Assembly: GCF_017562075.2 (NCBI RefSeq)
Contig: NW_024427598.1
Coordinates: 1-64,000 of the forward strand
Source of the DNA: Anopheles merus
Lineage: Eukaryota > Arthropoda > Insecta > Diptera > Culicidae
Reading direction: 5' to 3'
Length of the DNA: 64,000 bases
Position numbers and translations under genes: made by a program. Positions 1 to 11,899 of this stretch are shown here, in pieces. Under the pieces are notes generated by a model that was not told the DNA's origin, made no database searches, and saw nothing but the letters and a program-made list of their open reading frames with translations. The first letter of the stretch is position 1. Each line of letters opens with the position of its first letter.

Positions 1-616
1 GTAAAACGTCAAAATCGATCAATTCTAAAACGGTTGCGTATATCCAAGAACTTGGACGAGACTGGCGTCGGGAACTATATCAGTACCTACTAACATACCA
101 TTCAACCAAGCATCCGACTACGGGAAATCTCCGGAGAAATCATGTTGTTCGACGGATCAAGGGCAAATTACCGTTATTGTCATCTTTTCAGGAGGACCCG
201 GAAGTAAGAGATAGAGACACGTTGATAAAAGAGAAAGGGAAACAATATGCTGATAAGCGACGGGGTGCGCAAGAAAGCTCGATCGAAGAAGGGGATGAAG
301 TTTTGGCTAAAAGAATAACGATCGGAAAACGAACAAACTAGATACGGAGTCAGTACCGAAGAATTATCGTCCGTCATAACATAGGTACAGACACAATTAT
401 AAATCAAAGGAAAGGAAAACAGGGAAAGAATACAGGAGAAGCTCCGCACATCTCAAAAAGATAAATGAAGCTTCTCAAGCGGATTATTGCGGACAGATTC
501 ATCTGCAGATAACATCCTTGGTCCGAGTAACAATTCGCCTAAGACGCTATCAGAGCTGGTTCATCCAAACGGGTGGTCCAACCTCCAGTAAGACATCGTG
601 ACTAATATCATATTAG
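1..616 (+). pseudogene. Unit 0: C-terminal end of the integrase/pol region
   Basis: Matches the last ~600 bp of pol in the other units (compare 5165-5773 and 10340-10945): the integrase C-terminal part and the hydrophilic tail. Several 1-2 bp differences break the frame, for example extra bases near 318 and 410 and lost bases near 140 and 600. The stop corresponds to the TAG at 614-616. The rest of the unit lies outside the window. Confidence 0.85.
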
Positions 617-737
617 CTTTTTTCACTATGATACATTTACCGTTTATAAATGTTACACCTAAAGGACAAATAAAGGGCAATATGGAATTTCCACATTATG
701 ATTATACACAAATAAATATTTATAAAAAGGGGGGGAT

Positions 738-900
738 TGTAGCATATTACTTTATATATACACCTTTGGCGTTACATTGACCTTATGGAATTGTTAATTG
801 GGTTGTCGAACCCCGAGACACACACAGACGAGACGCACGAAGACACGACTGACAAGATGATTCATGTACGACGACCGACAGCAGCGGACACGCTACTACA
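738..900 (+). repeat. LTR 1 of the array
   Basis: 163 bp bounded by TGTAGC at the start and CTACTACA at the end (5 bp terminal inverted repeat TGTAG/CTACA). It follows a polypurine tract (AAAAAGGGGGGG) and is followed after 3 bp by a PBS beginning at 904 (TGGCGACGAGG). It contains a TATATATA stretch near its start. It serves as the 3' LTR of unit 0 and the 5' LTR of unit 1. Confidence 0.88.
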
Positions 901-1254
901 ATCTGGCGACGAGGAGGATTTGGAATTTAACGCAGAAAAACAAGGAAAAAAAGGTGGGGAATATATAATTTTCTCCTAAAGTGAATAAAGTTAAGAGTTT
1001 TATACGTGAAATAGTGTATAATGAAGCTGTAACCGTAATGGACAAGTTTGGAACAATAAGCGGGAAAAAAAAGTGTGGTTATGCGAAGCGTCGTTTTCGC
1101 TAACACACAAAATGTCATCGAACCCATCGTGGAAAGGTTGGAATAATATGGATTATTCTATTTGTGAAAAGTTAAAATGAGCAGCATCATTAGGTAAAGC
1201 GTCATTTTACCACATTAAGTGGCGCGAAAACTAATAGTTTTCCAGGAAATGTGC

Positions 1255-1579
1255 GAGAATTGAATTAGATTCTCCAGGGTTGCTCAAAGGAGGTTGGCGG
1301 AAATCAATGGATTTCTCCACAAGTAGTGCGAGAATTGGTTCAAAATTCTCCATGTTTGTGCAAAGGAGGTTGGCGGAAATCATTGGATTTCTCCAGGACA
1401 AGAGCGAGAATTGTAAGAGAATTCTCCATGGTTTGAAAACGGAGGTTGGCGGAAATCAATGGATTTCTCCAGAAAAATGCGTGAATTGTAAGAGAATTCT
1501 CCATGTGAAAAAAGGAGGTTGGCAGAAATGAATGCATTTCTCCAGCATAGGTGCGAGAATCGTAAAAGAATTCTCCATG
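1255..1579 (+). repeat. Leader minisatellite of hairpin-forming repeats, unit 1
   Basis: Four to five copies of a ~75 bp repeat in the untranslated leader. Each copy carries a GGTTGGCGGAAAT block and two short inverted repeats: GAAATC-4 nt-GATTTC and GAGAATT-7 nt-AATTCTC. Loop sequences vary between copies while the stems are mostly kept. The same array is found in units 2, 3 and 4. Confidence 0.85.
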
Positions 1580-1900
1580 TTTATTACGGCGCAAGGAGCT
1601 AAAAAAAAAAAAGGCTATTCCCAGTGTTAGAAATTGATAGTAAATTTCTCCATGCTACGGTAATTTCGGGAATGTTCGGGAAGTTTTCTCAGGAAATACA
1701 GAGACGATGGATAGAATCTTAGGAATATGTGGGTTATAGAATGATTCGAGTTGGTAGCACTCGAGAAGAGGAAAGATATTTGTGGTTGCAGATTGATTTC
1801 ACAGTGATGTTAAGACTGATCTGGACACCAGTAACTAAGTTTCTGGTTGATGAACAAGATTTATTTAGTTTTGTGTTTTTATTTGTTTTTGTTCTTGTAG

Positions 1901-4900
1901 ATGCAAGAAATGCGACCAGTACCAATGTTGCTGTGCGATAAAATCGAAACTGCTAACTCGCAACAGAATGGAAAATTTGGAAGGAAGCGTTGGAATGCTA
2001 CTTTGCAGCGTACAACGTAACGGACCAAACGGAGAAAAAAGCAAAACTACTACATCTCGGAGGACCGGCACTACCGAGAGTGTTTAAAAATTTAAAAGAT
2101 CATGATCATGTGTCTTTGGTTATGTTGGAACCGCGCTGGTATGACCAGGCAGTTGAAAAACTGGATTTGAGTTCGGACCGCAGTATCAAGCTACAACGGA
2201 GAGACGAACCTGCGAATGATGAAACAAAAACCAGGTGAACGTTTTGCGGAATATTTGATTCGTTTAAAACAACAGGCATCTCAGTGTGGATTTGACAAGT
2301 ACAGTAAAGAAGTAGCTTCAACACTGCGGGACATATACTTAACAGATGCAGTAGTTCAAGGATGTTCTTCCAATGAAGTCCGACGGAAAATTTTGCAGAA
2401 AAATTTGAAGTTTTCGGAAATCGAAGACATGGGAGTGCGCAAGAGAGCATAGATAATCAAACAGCTGAAATGGCAGCTGGACCATCATCTGAAAAAGTGT
2501 TTAAAATCGAGCACGGCGGAAGAAAAGAAATCCCAGAGCGGAATATAAGGATCCAGACAAGTTGAAAACAGGCGTAATGAAAAGGCTTGTTTCAATTGCG
2601 GACGTGTAGGACACTTTGCGGCATCTTTCAATTGCCCTGCTCGCGGGAAGGAATGTGTAGAAAGGTAGAAACTTGGTCATTTTGAACAATGTGCCGAAAG
2701 TTTATGGAGAAGGGTCCGACTAAACGTCAAATAAGAGCAATTGACGAATCATCAGAGGCAAAACAACCGAAAACTGAGGAGGAAACACATAGTTCGAAAG
2801 TGTATTATGCATTCTATTCAGGGAATGAGTCAAACGTAATATCTTGTATGCTTGGAGGAGTTTCTCTTGAAATGATGGTCGATTCAGGCGCTGATGCCAA
2901 TTTAATCCTAGTGAAATGTGGGAGGAATTAAAAAATCGGAACATAGCGTAGTAGTTTCATCACGAAACGAAGTTCGAAGATCTTGAGGGCATACGGAAGC
3001 AAAAAACCACTCACAATATTAGGCACTTTTGTTGCGGAGGTTGCTGTAGGGGGCCAACGCATTCAAGCGGAGTTTTTTGTGGTAGAAAAAGGACAACGTT
3101 GCTTACTGGGTGACAAGACGGCTAAGCAACTAGGTATTTTGAAAGTCGGGCTAGACATAAACAGAGTGCAAGTAGATCCGTTTCCAAAAATGAAGGGCAT
3201 AACAGCAAAAATCAAGATGAATCCACAGATCATCCCGGTCTATCAGCCAATGCGACGAATTCCGATACCTTTGGAGGAGGAGTCAGAGATCGGAAGTTAG
3301 ATGGATTGTTAAAAGGGATATAATCGAGATAAAGACAGGCCCGACGACAAGGGTTTCGCCATGGTCGTAGTGGGAAAGTCAAACGGAGAGCCTCGTTTGT
3401 GTCTTGAGGATTCGCGAGACGTGACAACTTTCATAACCCGACGAGGGTTGTACCGTTTCAAGCGGGCCGTTCGGTTTGGTGACTGCTCCAGAGTTATTTC
3501 AAAAGGCGATGGATGAGACTCTATCTGGTTGCGAAGGAAACATTTGGTATCTCGATGACGTGCTAATTGAAGGTCAAAATTTGCAGGAGCATGATAAAGG
3601 GTTGAATAAGGTAATGGAATGTTTGAATTGAATTGAATGTAACAAATCTATTGAATAAAGGGTCTTTTCTATCATATGCAGGTTCTTAGTCGATTAAAAA
3701 CCGTGGAATAGAATTGAAGTGGGAGAAATGCCAATTGCGAGTATCGGATATAGAATTTTAGGACACAGTCTTAATCAAGAGGGAATTATGCCATCAAGAA
3801 ACAAAATTGGAACTATTCTATCGTTCCGTGAACCGCGATGTGAAACAGAAGTTCGTAGTTTTCTTGGGTTGGCAAATTACATGAATAAGTTCGTACCGAT
3901 GCTAGCCACCCTCGATGAACCCTTACGGTGATTGCTACATAAGGACACCAGATTTGGATGGACAGAAGAACACGCAAAAGCATTCAATGCCATAAAGAAA
4001 GCAATGGGGAATATTGATAACTTGGGATTTTATAAAGTCGAGGACCGAACTGCCATAATGACCGACGCTAGTCCGCATGGATTGGGCGCTATCCTTATTC
4101 AGTTCGATAATAGTGACAAACATCGTGTTATCAGCTTCGCTTCCAAAGCATTAAATGGACACAGAACATCGTTACTGCCAGACTGAAAAGGAAGCACTAG
4201 GTATTATTTGGGGTGTTGAACGTTTCCAATATATTTACTAGGTAAAGAATTTGACATATTCACGGATTGTAAGGCATTAAACTATCTCTTCTCGAAAAGA
4301 TCAAAAACCGTGTGCGCGCATAGAAAGATGGGTATTGCGTTTACAAGCATTCGACTATAGGATCGTGTTATGTCAGGGAAAGATAATGTAGCTGATGCAT
4401 TACCTCGGCTTCCAGTAGAAATGCGATACCATTCGACATCAGAAGAATATTCGTAAGAGAAGTGGCTACTCATGCGGCAAATTCTTCAGCGTTGAACTGG
4501 CGTGATATAGAAACAGAAAGTAGACAAGACGTAGAAATTCAAGAAGTATTAACGTTATTGAACACGGGAAAACACAAGAGCTACCTATCGAGTACCGTGT
4601 GATTGACAATGAATTATGTGAACTAGGAGGATTCTTAGAGGAGATCGAATTGTCGTACCATTAGCTTTAAGGGATAATGTGCTGAAAACGGGCCATGAGG
4701 GACACCCAGGCATCACTATGATGAAAAATCATCTAAGATCTCATGTTTGGTGGCCAAAGATGGATGGACAGGTGGAACAATTTGTTAAGAATTGCCGAGG
4801 CTGTACACTTGTAGAGGCAGCAGCACCTCCGGAACCCTTACAACGAAATAAATTATCTGTTTCTCCTTGGCACACAAGCCTTAGATTTTCTCGGTCCTCT

Positions 4901-5773
4901 CCCAGAAGGACAACATCTCCTAGTAGTAATCGATTGCTACAGCCGATTCATGCAAGTGTGTGAAATGGAAACCACAACTACCAGCGATGTTATAAAAGAA
5001 CTTTCAACAATGTTTGTCGGTACGGCATTCCAATTGCACTGAAAGCTGACAACGCGCCACAACTTAGCAAAGAATATACGGAATGGAAGGAGTTTAGTGA
5101 GGCGAATGGTATAAAACTCATGAATACCATTCCCTATTGTCCTCAATCGAACGGAGAGGTCGAACGTCAAAATCGATCAATTCTAAAACGGTTGCGTATA
5201 TCCCAAGAACTTGGACGAGACTGGCGTCGGGAACTATATCAGTACCTACTAACATACCACTCAACCAAGCATCCGACTACGGGAAAATCTCCGGGAGAAA
5301 TCATGTTTGTTCGACGGATCAAGGGCAAATTACCGTTATTGTCATCTTTTCAGGAGGACCCGGAAGTAAGAGATAGAGACACGTTGATAAAAGAGAAAGG
5401 GAAACAATATGCTGATAAGCGACGGGGTGCGCAAGAAAGCTCGATCGAAGAAGGGGATGAAGTTTTGGCTAAAAGAATACGGAAAACGAACAAACTAGAT
5501 ACGGAGTTCAGTACCGAAGAATTTATCGTCCGTCATAACATAGGTACAGACACAATTATTAAATCAAAGGAAACAGGGAAAGAATACAGGAGAAGCTCCG
5601 CACATCTCAAAAAGATAAATGAAGCTTCTTCAAGCGGATTATTGCGGACAGATTCATCTGCAGATAACATCCTTGGTCCGAGTAACAATTCGCCTAAGAC
5701 GCTATCAGAGCCTGGTTCATCCAAACGGGTGGTCCAACCTCCAGTAAGACATCGTGACTACATATCATATTAG
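1901..5773 (+). pseudogene. Unit 1: broken Ty3/gypsy gag-pol
   Basis: Encodes in order a gag (two CCHC zinc knuckles near 2590-2690), an aspartic protease (DSGAD near 2881), RT (YLDD near 3546), RNase H (TDAS near 4060), and an integrase with an HHCC finger (near 4690-4805) and the DDE core. The start is the ATG directly after a TTGTAG splice-acceptor-like sequence. The family product would be one Gag-Pol polyprotein for reverse transcription and integration. Here the frame is cut by numerous small indels, by the intron-like insert at 3611-3681, and by a TGA at 3929-3931 that units 2 and 3 share. It cannot give a full polyprotein as written. Whether every indel is biological or some are assembly errors is open. 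Confidence 0.9.
3611..3681 (+). other. Intron-like insert inside RT, unit 1
   Basis: Begins GTAATG and ends TATGCAG after a pyrimidine-rich stretch. It falls between the YLDD catalytic block and the RT connection region, where Ty3/gypsy RTs are collinear. Read through, it gives an in-frame TGA. Removed, the flanking codons join in frame (.. HDK.LNK / VLSRL ..). The same insert is present in units 2-4. Confidence 0.75.
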
Positions 5774-5893
5774 CTTTTTTCACTATGATACATTTACCGT
5801 TATAAATGTTACACCTAAAGGACAAATAAAGGGCAATATGGAATTTCCACATTATGATTATACACAAATAAATATTTATAAAAGGGGGGGGAT

Positions 5894-6056
5894 TGTAGCA
5901 TATTACTTTATATATACACCTTTGGCGTTACATTGACCTTATGGAATTGTTAATTGGGTTGTCGAACCCCGAGACACACACACAGACGAGACGCACGAAG
6001 ACACGACTGACAAGATGATTCATGTACGACGACCGACAGCAGCGGACACTACTACA
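5894..6056 (+). repeat. LTR 2 of the array
   Basis: 163 bp, TGTAGC..ACTACA, following the polypurine tract AAAAGGGGGGGGAT. Near its 3' end it has lost two bases relative to LTR 1 and has gained a CA in the (CA)n stretch. Shared between units 1 and 2. Confidence 0.88.
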
Positions 6057-6059
6057 ATC

Positions 6060-6073
6060 TGGCGACGAGGATT
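6060..6073 (+). other. Primer binding site, unit 2
   Basis: TGGCGACGAGGAT starts 3 bp after the LTR. It is complementary to the 3' end of tRNA-Ser(GCU) (ending CTCGTCGCCA, from general knowledge of that tRNA). Equivalent sites are at 904, 11230 and 16384. The unrelated element at 45933-50245 has the same PBS core. Confidence 0.75.
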
Positions 6074-6105
6074 TTGGAATTTAACGCAGAAAACAAGGAA
6101 AAAAG

Positions 6106-7052
6106 GTGAGGAATATATAATTTTCTCCTAAAGTGAATAAGTTAAGAGTTTTATACGTGAAATAGTGTATAATGAAGCTGTAACCGTAATGGACAAGTTT
6201 GGAACAATAAGCGGGAAAAAAAGTGTGGTTATGCGAAGCGTCGTTTTCGCTAACACACAAAATGTCATCGAACCCATCGTGGAAAGGTTGGATAATATGG
6301 ATTATTCTATTGTGAAAAGTTAAAATGAGCAGCATCATTAGGTAAAGCGTCATTTTTACCAACATGAAGTGGCGAAAACTAATAGTTTTCCAGGAAATGT
6401 GCGAGAATTGAATTAGAATTCTCCAGGGTTGCTCAAAGGAGGTTGGCGGAAATCAATGGATTTCTCCACAAGTAGTGCGAGAATTGGTTCAAAATTCTCC
6501 ATGTTTGTGCAAAGGAGGTTGGCGGAAATCATTGGATTTCTCCAGGACAAGAGCGAGAATTGTAAGAGAATTCTCCATGGTTTGAAAACGGAGGTTGGCG
6601 GAAATCAATGGATTTCTCAGAAAAAAAATGCGTGAATTGTAAGAGAATTCTCCATGAAAAAAAGGAGGTTGGCAGAAATGAATGCATTTCTCCAGCATAG
6701 GTGCGAGAATTGTAAAAGAATTCTCCATGTTTATTACAGGCGCAAGGAGCTAAAAAAAAAAAGCTATTCCCAGTGTTAGAAATTGATAGTAAATTTCTCC
6801 ATGCTACGGTAATTTCGGGAATGTTCGGGAAGTTTTCTCAGGAAATACAGAGACGATGGATAGAATCTTAGGAATATGTGGGTTATAGAATGATTCGAGT
6901 TGGTAGCACTCGAGAAGAGGAAAGATATTTGTGGTTGCAGATTGATTTAACAGTTGATGTTAAGACTGATCTGGACACCAGTAACTAAGTTTCTGGTTGA
7001 TGAACACAAGATTTATTTAGTTTTGTGTTTTTATTTGTTTTTGTTCTTGTAG
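6106..7052 (+). other. Candidate leader intron, unit 2
   Basis: A donor-like AAAAAG/GTGAGG lies about 45 nt after the PBS. A strong acceptor (long T-rich tract ending TTCTTGTAG) abuts the gag ATG at 7053. The ~0.95 kb between them contains the hairpin repeat array and no reading frame. The same two sites recur at the same places in units 3 and 4, and the acceptor in unit 1. Splicing is inferred, not shown. Confidence 0.5.
6403..6729 (+). repeat. Leader minisatellite of hairpin-forming repeats, unit 2
   Basis: Same structure as in unit 1: five GAGAATT-loop-AATTCTC stems (one degraded to GTGAATT) interleaved with four GGTTGGCRGAAAT blocks. Loops differ (GAATTAG, GGTTCAA, GTAAGAG, GTAAAAG) while stems are kept. 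Confidence 0.85.
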
Positions 7053-10000
7053 ATGCAAGAAATGCGACCAGTACCAATGTTGCTGTGCGATAAAATCGAA
7101 ACTGCTAAACTCGCAACAGAATGGAAAATTTGGAAGGAAGCGTTGCAATGCTACTTTGCAGCGTACAACGTAACGGACCAAACGGAGAAAAAAGCAAAAC
7201 TACTACATCTCGGAGGACCGGCACTACCGAGAGTGTTTAAAAATTTAAAAGATCATGATCATGTGTCTTTGGTTATGTTGGAACCGCGCTGGTATGACCA
7301 GGCAGTTGAAAAACTGATGAGTTTTTCGGACCGCAGTATCAAGCTACAACGGAGAGACGCAACCTGCGAATGATGAAACAAAAACCAGGTGAACGTTTTG
7401 CGGAATATTTGATTCGTTTAAAACAACAGGCATCTCAGTGTGGATTTGACAAGTACAGTAAAGAAGTAGCTTCAACACTGCGGGACATATACTTAACAGA
7501 TGCAGTAGTTCAAGGATGTTCTTCCAATGAAGTCCGACGGAAAATTTTGCAGAAAAATTTGAAGTTTTCGGAAATCGAAGACATGGGAGTTGCGCAAGAG
7601 AGCATAGATAATCAAACAGCTGAAATGGCAGCTGGACCATCATCTGAAAAAGTGTTTAAAATCGAGCACGGCGGAAGAAAAGGAAATCCCAGAGCGGAAT
7701 ATAAGGGATCCAGACAAGTTGAAAAACAGGCGTAATGAAAAGGCTTGTTTCAATTGCGGACGTGTAGGACACTTTGCGGCATCTTTCAATTGCCCTGCTC
7801 GCGGGAAGGAATGTAGAAATTGTAAGAAACTTGGTCATTTTGAACAAATGTGCCGAAAGTTTATGGAGAAGAGGGTCCGACTAAACGTCAAATAAGAGCA
7901 ATTGACGAATCATCAGAGGCAAAACAACCGAAAACTGAGGAGGAGGAAACACATAGTTCGAAAGTGTATTATGCATTCTATTCAGGGAATGAGTCAAACG
8001 TAATATCTTGTATGCTTGGAGGAGTTTCTCTGAAATGATGGTCGATTCAGGCGCTGATGCCAATTTAATTCCTAGTGAAATGTGGGAGGAATTAAAAAAT
8101 CGGAACATAGCGGTAGTTTCATCAACGAAACGAAGTTCGAAGATCTTGAGGGCATACGGAAGCAAAAAACCACTCACAATATTAGGCACTTTTGTTGCGG
8201 AGGTTGCTGTAGGGGGCCAACGCATTCAAGCGGAGTTTTTTGTGGTAGAAAAAGGACAACGTTGCTTACTGGGTGACAAGACGGCTAAGCAACTAGGTAT
8301 TTTGAAAGTCGGGCTAGACATAAACAGAGTGCAAGTAGATCCGTTTCCAAAAATGAAGGCATAACAGCAAAAATCAAGATGAATCCACAGATCATCCCGG
8401 TCTATCAGCCAATGCGACGAATTCCGATACCTTTGGAGGAGTCAGTAGATCGGAAGTTAGATGGATTGTTAAAAAGGGATATAATCGAGATAAAGACAGG
8501 CCCGACGACAAGGGTTTCGCCATGGTCGTAGTGGGAAAGTCAAACGGAGAGCGTTTGTGTCTTGAGGATTCGCGAGACGTGACAACTTTCATAACCCGAC
8601 GAGGGTGTACCGTTTCAAGCGGCTGCCGTTCGGTTTGGTGACTGCTCCAGAGTTATTTCAAAAGGCGATGGATGAGACTCTATCTGGTTGCGAAGGAACA
8701 ATTTGGTATCTCGATGACGTGCTAATTGAAGGTCAAAATTTGCAGGAGCATGATAAAAGGTTGAATAAGGTAATGGAATGTTTGAATTGAATTGAATGTA
8801 ACAAATCTATTGAATAAATGGGTCTTTTCTATCATATGCAGGTTCTTAGTCGATTAAAAAACCGTGGAATAGAATTGAACTGGGAGAAATGCCAATTGCG
8901 AGTATCGGATATAGAATTTTTAGGACACAGTCTTAATCAAGAGGGAATTATGCCATCAAGAAACAAAATTGGAACTATTCTATCGTTCCGTGAACCGCGA
9001 TGTGAAACAGAAGTTCGTAGTTTTCTTGGGTTGGCAAATTACATGAATAAGTTCGTACCGATGCTAGCCACCCTCGATGAACCCTTACGGTGATTGCTAC
9101 ATAAGGACACCAGATTTGGATGGACAGAAGAACACGCAAAAGCATTCAATGCCATAAAGAAAGCAATGGGGAATATTGATAACTTGGGATTTTATAAAGT
9201 CGAGGACCGAACTGCCATAATGACCGACGCTAGTCCGCATGGATTGGGCGCTATCCTTATTCAGTTCGATAATAGTGACAAACATCGTGTTATCAGCTTC
9301 GCTTCCAAAGCATTAACGGACACAGAACATCGTTACTGCCAGACTGAAAAGGAAGCACTAGGTATTATTTGGGGTGTTGAACGTTTCCAATATTATTTAC
9401 TAGGTAAAGAATTTGAATATTCACGGATTGTAAGGCATTAAACTATCTCTTCTCGAAAAGATCAAAACCGTGTGCGCGCATAGAAAGATGGGTATTGCGT
9501 TTACAAGCATTCGACTATAGGATCGTGTTTATGTCAGGGAAAGATAATGTAGCTGATGCATTACCTCGGCTTCCAGTACAAAATGCGATACCATTCGATC
9601 CATCAGAAGAAATATTCGTAAGAGAAGTGGCTACTCATGCGGCAAATTCTTCAGCGTTGAACTGGCGTGATATAGAAACAGAAAGTAGACAAGACGTAGA
9701 AATTCAAGAAGTATTAACGTTATTGAACACGGGAAAAACACAAGAGCTACCTATCGAGTACCGTGTGATTGACAATGAATTATGTGAACTAGGAGGAGTT
9801 CTTCTTAGAGGAGATCGAATTGTCGTACCATTAGCTTTAAGGGATAATGTGCTGAAAACGGGCCATGAGGGACACCAGGCATCACTATGATGAAAAAATC
9901 ATCTAAGATCTCATGTTTGGTGGCCAAAGATGGATGGACAGGTGGAACAATTTGTTAAGAATTGCCGAGGCTGTACACTTGTAGAGGCAGCAGCACCTCC

Positions 10001-10945
10001 GGAACCCTTACAACGAAATAAATTATCTGTTTCTCCTTGGCACACAATTGCCTTAGATTTTCTCGGTCCTCTCCCAGAAGGACAACATCTCCTAGTAGTA
10101 ATCGATTGCTACAGCCGATTCATGCAAGTGTGTGAAATGGAAACCACAACTACCAGCGATGTTATAAAAGAACTTTCAACAATGTTTAGTCGGTACGGCA
10201 TTCCAATTGCACTGAAAGCTGACAACGCGCCACAACTTAGCAAAGAATATACGGAATGGAAGGAGTTTAGTGAGGCGAATGGTATTAAACTCATGAATAC
10301 CATTCCCTATTGTCCTCAATCGAACGGAGAGGTCGAACGTCAAATCGATCAATTCTAAAACGGTTGCGTATATCCCAAGAACTTGGACGAGACTGGCGTC
10401 GGGAACTATATCAGTACCTACTAACATACCATTCAACCAAGCATCCGACTACGGGAAAATCTCCGGGAGAAATCATGTTTGTTCGACGGATCAAGGGCAA
10501 ATTACCGTTATTGTCATCTTTTCAGGAGGACCCGGAAGTAAGAGATAGAGACACGTTGATAAAAGAGAAAGGGAAACAATATGCTGATAAGCGACGGGGT
10601 GCGCAAGAAAGCTCGATCGAAGAAGGGGATGAAGTTTTGGCTAAAAGAATACGGAAAACGAACAAACTAGATACGGAGTTCAGTACCGAAGAATTTATCG
10701 TCCGTCATAACATAGGTACAGACACAATTATTAAATCAAAGGAAACAGGGAAAGAATACAGGAGAAGCTCCGCACATCTCAAAAAGATAAATGAAGCTTC
10801 TTCAAGCGGATTATTGTGGACAGATTCATCTGCAGATAACATCCTTGGTCCGAGTAACAATTCGCCTAAGACGCTATCAGAGCCTGGTTCATCCAAACGG
10901 GTGGTCCAACCTCCAGTAAGACATCGTGACTACATATCATATTAG
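7053..10945 (+). pseudogene. Unit 2: broken Ty3/gypsy gag-pol (clearest copy)
   Basis: A single collinear gag-pol region of about 1290 codons. Gag has two zinc knuckles (7745-7852, C-X2-C-X4-H-X4-C type). Protease DSGAD is at 8044-8058, RT LPFGLVTAPE at 8623-8652, YLDD at 8707-8718 and RNase H TDAS at about 9222-9233. The integrase has an HHCC finger (9860-9975) and DDE residues near 10057 (DFLG), 10221 (DN) and 10328 (E). Gag and pol appear to be in one frame with no frameshift site between them. The copy is broken by indels, for example near 7316, 7728, 8031 and 9890, by the intron-like insert 8770-8841, and by the array-wide TGA at 9091-9093. The polyprotein would normally act in cytoplasmic particles and the nucleus. 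Confidence 0.92.
8770..8841 (+). other. 72-nt intron-like insert inside RT, unit 2
   Basis: Exactly 72 nt from GTAATG to ATATGCAG, with TTGAAT and CTAT branch-point-like motifs and a T-rich tract (GGTCTTTTCTATC) before the acceptor. The TGA at 8788-8790 stops translation if it is retained. Length and sites fit the short-intron class of dipterans. Confidence 0.78.
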
Positions 10946-11062
10946 CTTTTTTCACTATGATACATTTACCGTTATAAATGTTACACCTAAAGGACAAATA
11001 AAGGGCAAATGGAATTTCCACATTATGATTATACACAAATAAATATTATAAAAAGGGGGGAT

Positions 11063-11226
11063 TGTAGCATATTACTTTATATATACACCTTTGGCGTTAC
11101 ATTGACCTTATGGAATTGTTATTGGGTTGTCGAACCCCGAGACACACACACAGACGAGACGCACGAAGACACGACTGACAAGATGATTCATGTACGACGA
11201 CCGACAGCAGCGGACACGCTACTACA
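11063..11226 (+). repeat. LTR 3 of the array
   Basis: 164 bp, TGTAGC..GCTACTACA, after the polypurine tract AAAAAGGGGGGAT. PBS at 11230. Shared between units 2 and 3. Confidence 0.88.
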
Positions 11227-11574
11227 ATCTGGCGACGAGGATTTTGGAATTTAACGCAGAAAACAAGGAAAAAAGGTGAGGAATATATAATTTTCTCCTA
11301 AAGTGAATAAAGTTAAGAGTTTTATACGTGAAATAGTGTATAATGAAGCTGTAACCGTAATGGACAAGTTTGGAACAATAAGCGGGAAAAAAAAGTGTGG
11401 TTATGCGAAGCGTCGTTTTCGCTAACACACAAAATGTCATCGAACCCATCGTGGAAAGGTTGGAATAATATGGATTATTCTATTGTGAAAAGTTAAAATG
11501 AGCAGCATCATTAGGTAAAGCGTCATTTTTACCAACATGAAGTGGCGAAAACTAATAGTTTCCAGGAAATGTGC

Positions 11575-11899
11575 GAGAATTGAATTAGAATTCTCCAGGG
11601 TTGCTCAAAGGAGGTTGGCGGAAATCAATGGATTTCTCCACAAGTAGTGCGAGAATTGGTTCAAAATTCTCCATGTTTGTGCAAAGGAGGTTGGCGGAAA
11701 TCATTGGATTTCTCCAGGACAAGAGCGAGAATTGTAAGAGAATTCTCCATGGTTTGAAAACGGAGGTTGGCGGAAATCAATGGATTTCTCCAGAAAAATG
11801 CGTGAATTGTAAGAGAATTCTCCATGAAAAAAGGAGGTTGGCAGAAATGAATGCATTTCTCCAGCATAGGTGCGAGAATTGTAAAAGAATTCTCCATGT
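11575..11899 (+). repeat. Leader minisatellite of hairpin-forming repeats, unit 3
   Basis: Same five-stem array as in units 1 and 2, almost base for base. Unit 3 gives the cleanest reading of the repeat (GAGAATT..AATTCTC stems near 11575, 11651, 11728, 11805 and 11874; the fourth is degraded to GTGAATT). Confidence 0.85.

Noticed and set aside
1255..1579. A CRISPR-like array reading of the leader repeats
   Set aside because: Repeats are long, imperfect and contiguous without unique spacers, and the genome is eukaryotic.
1280..1594. Small open frames within the leader repeats on both strands
   Set aside because: They arise because the ~75 bp repeat lacks stops in some frames. They differ between units through indels and have no recognisable product.
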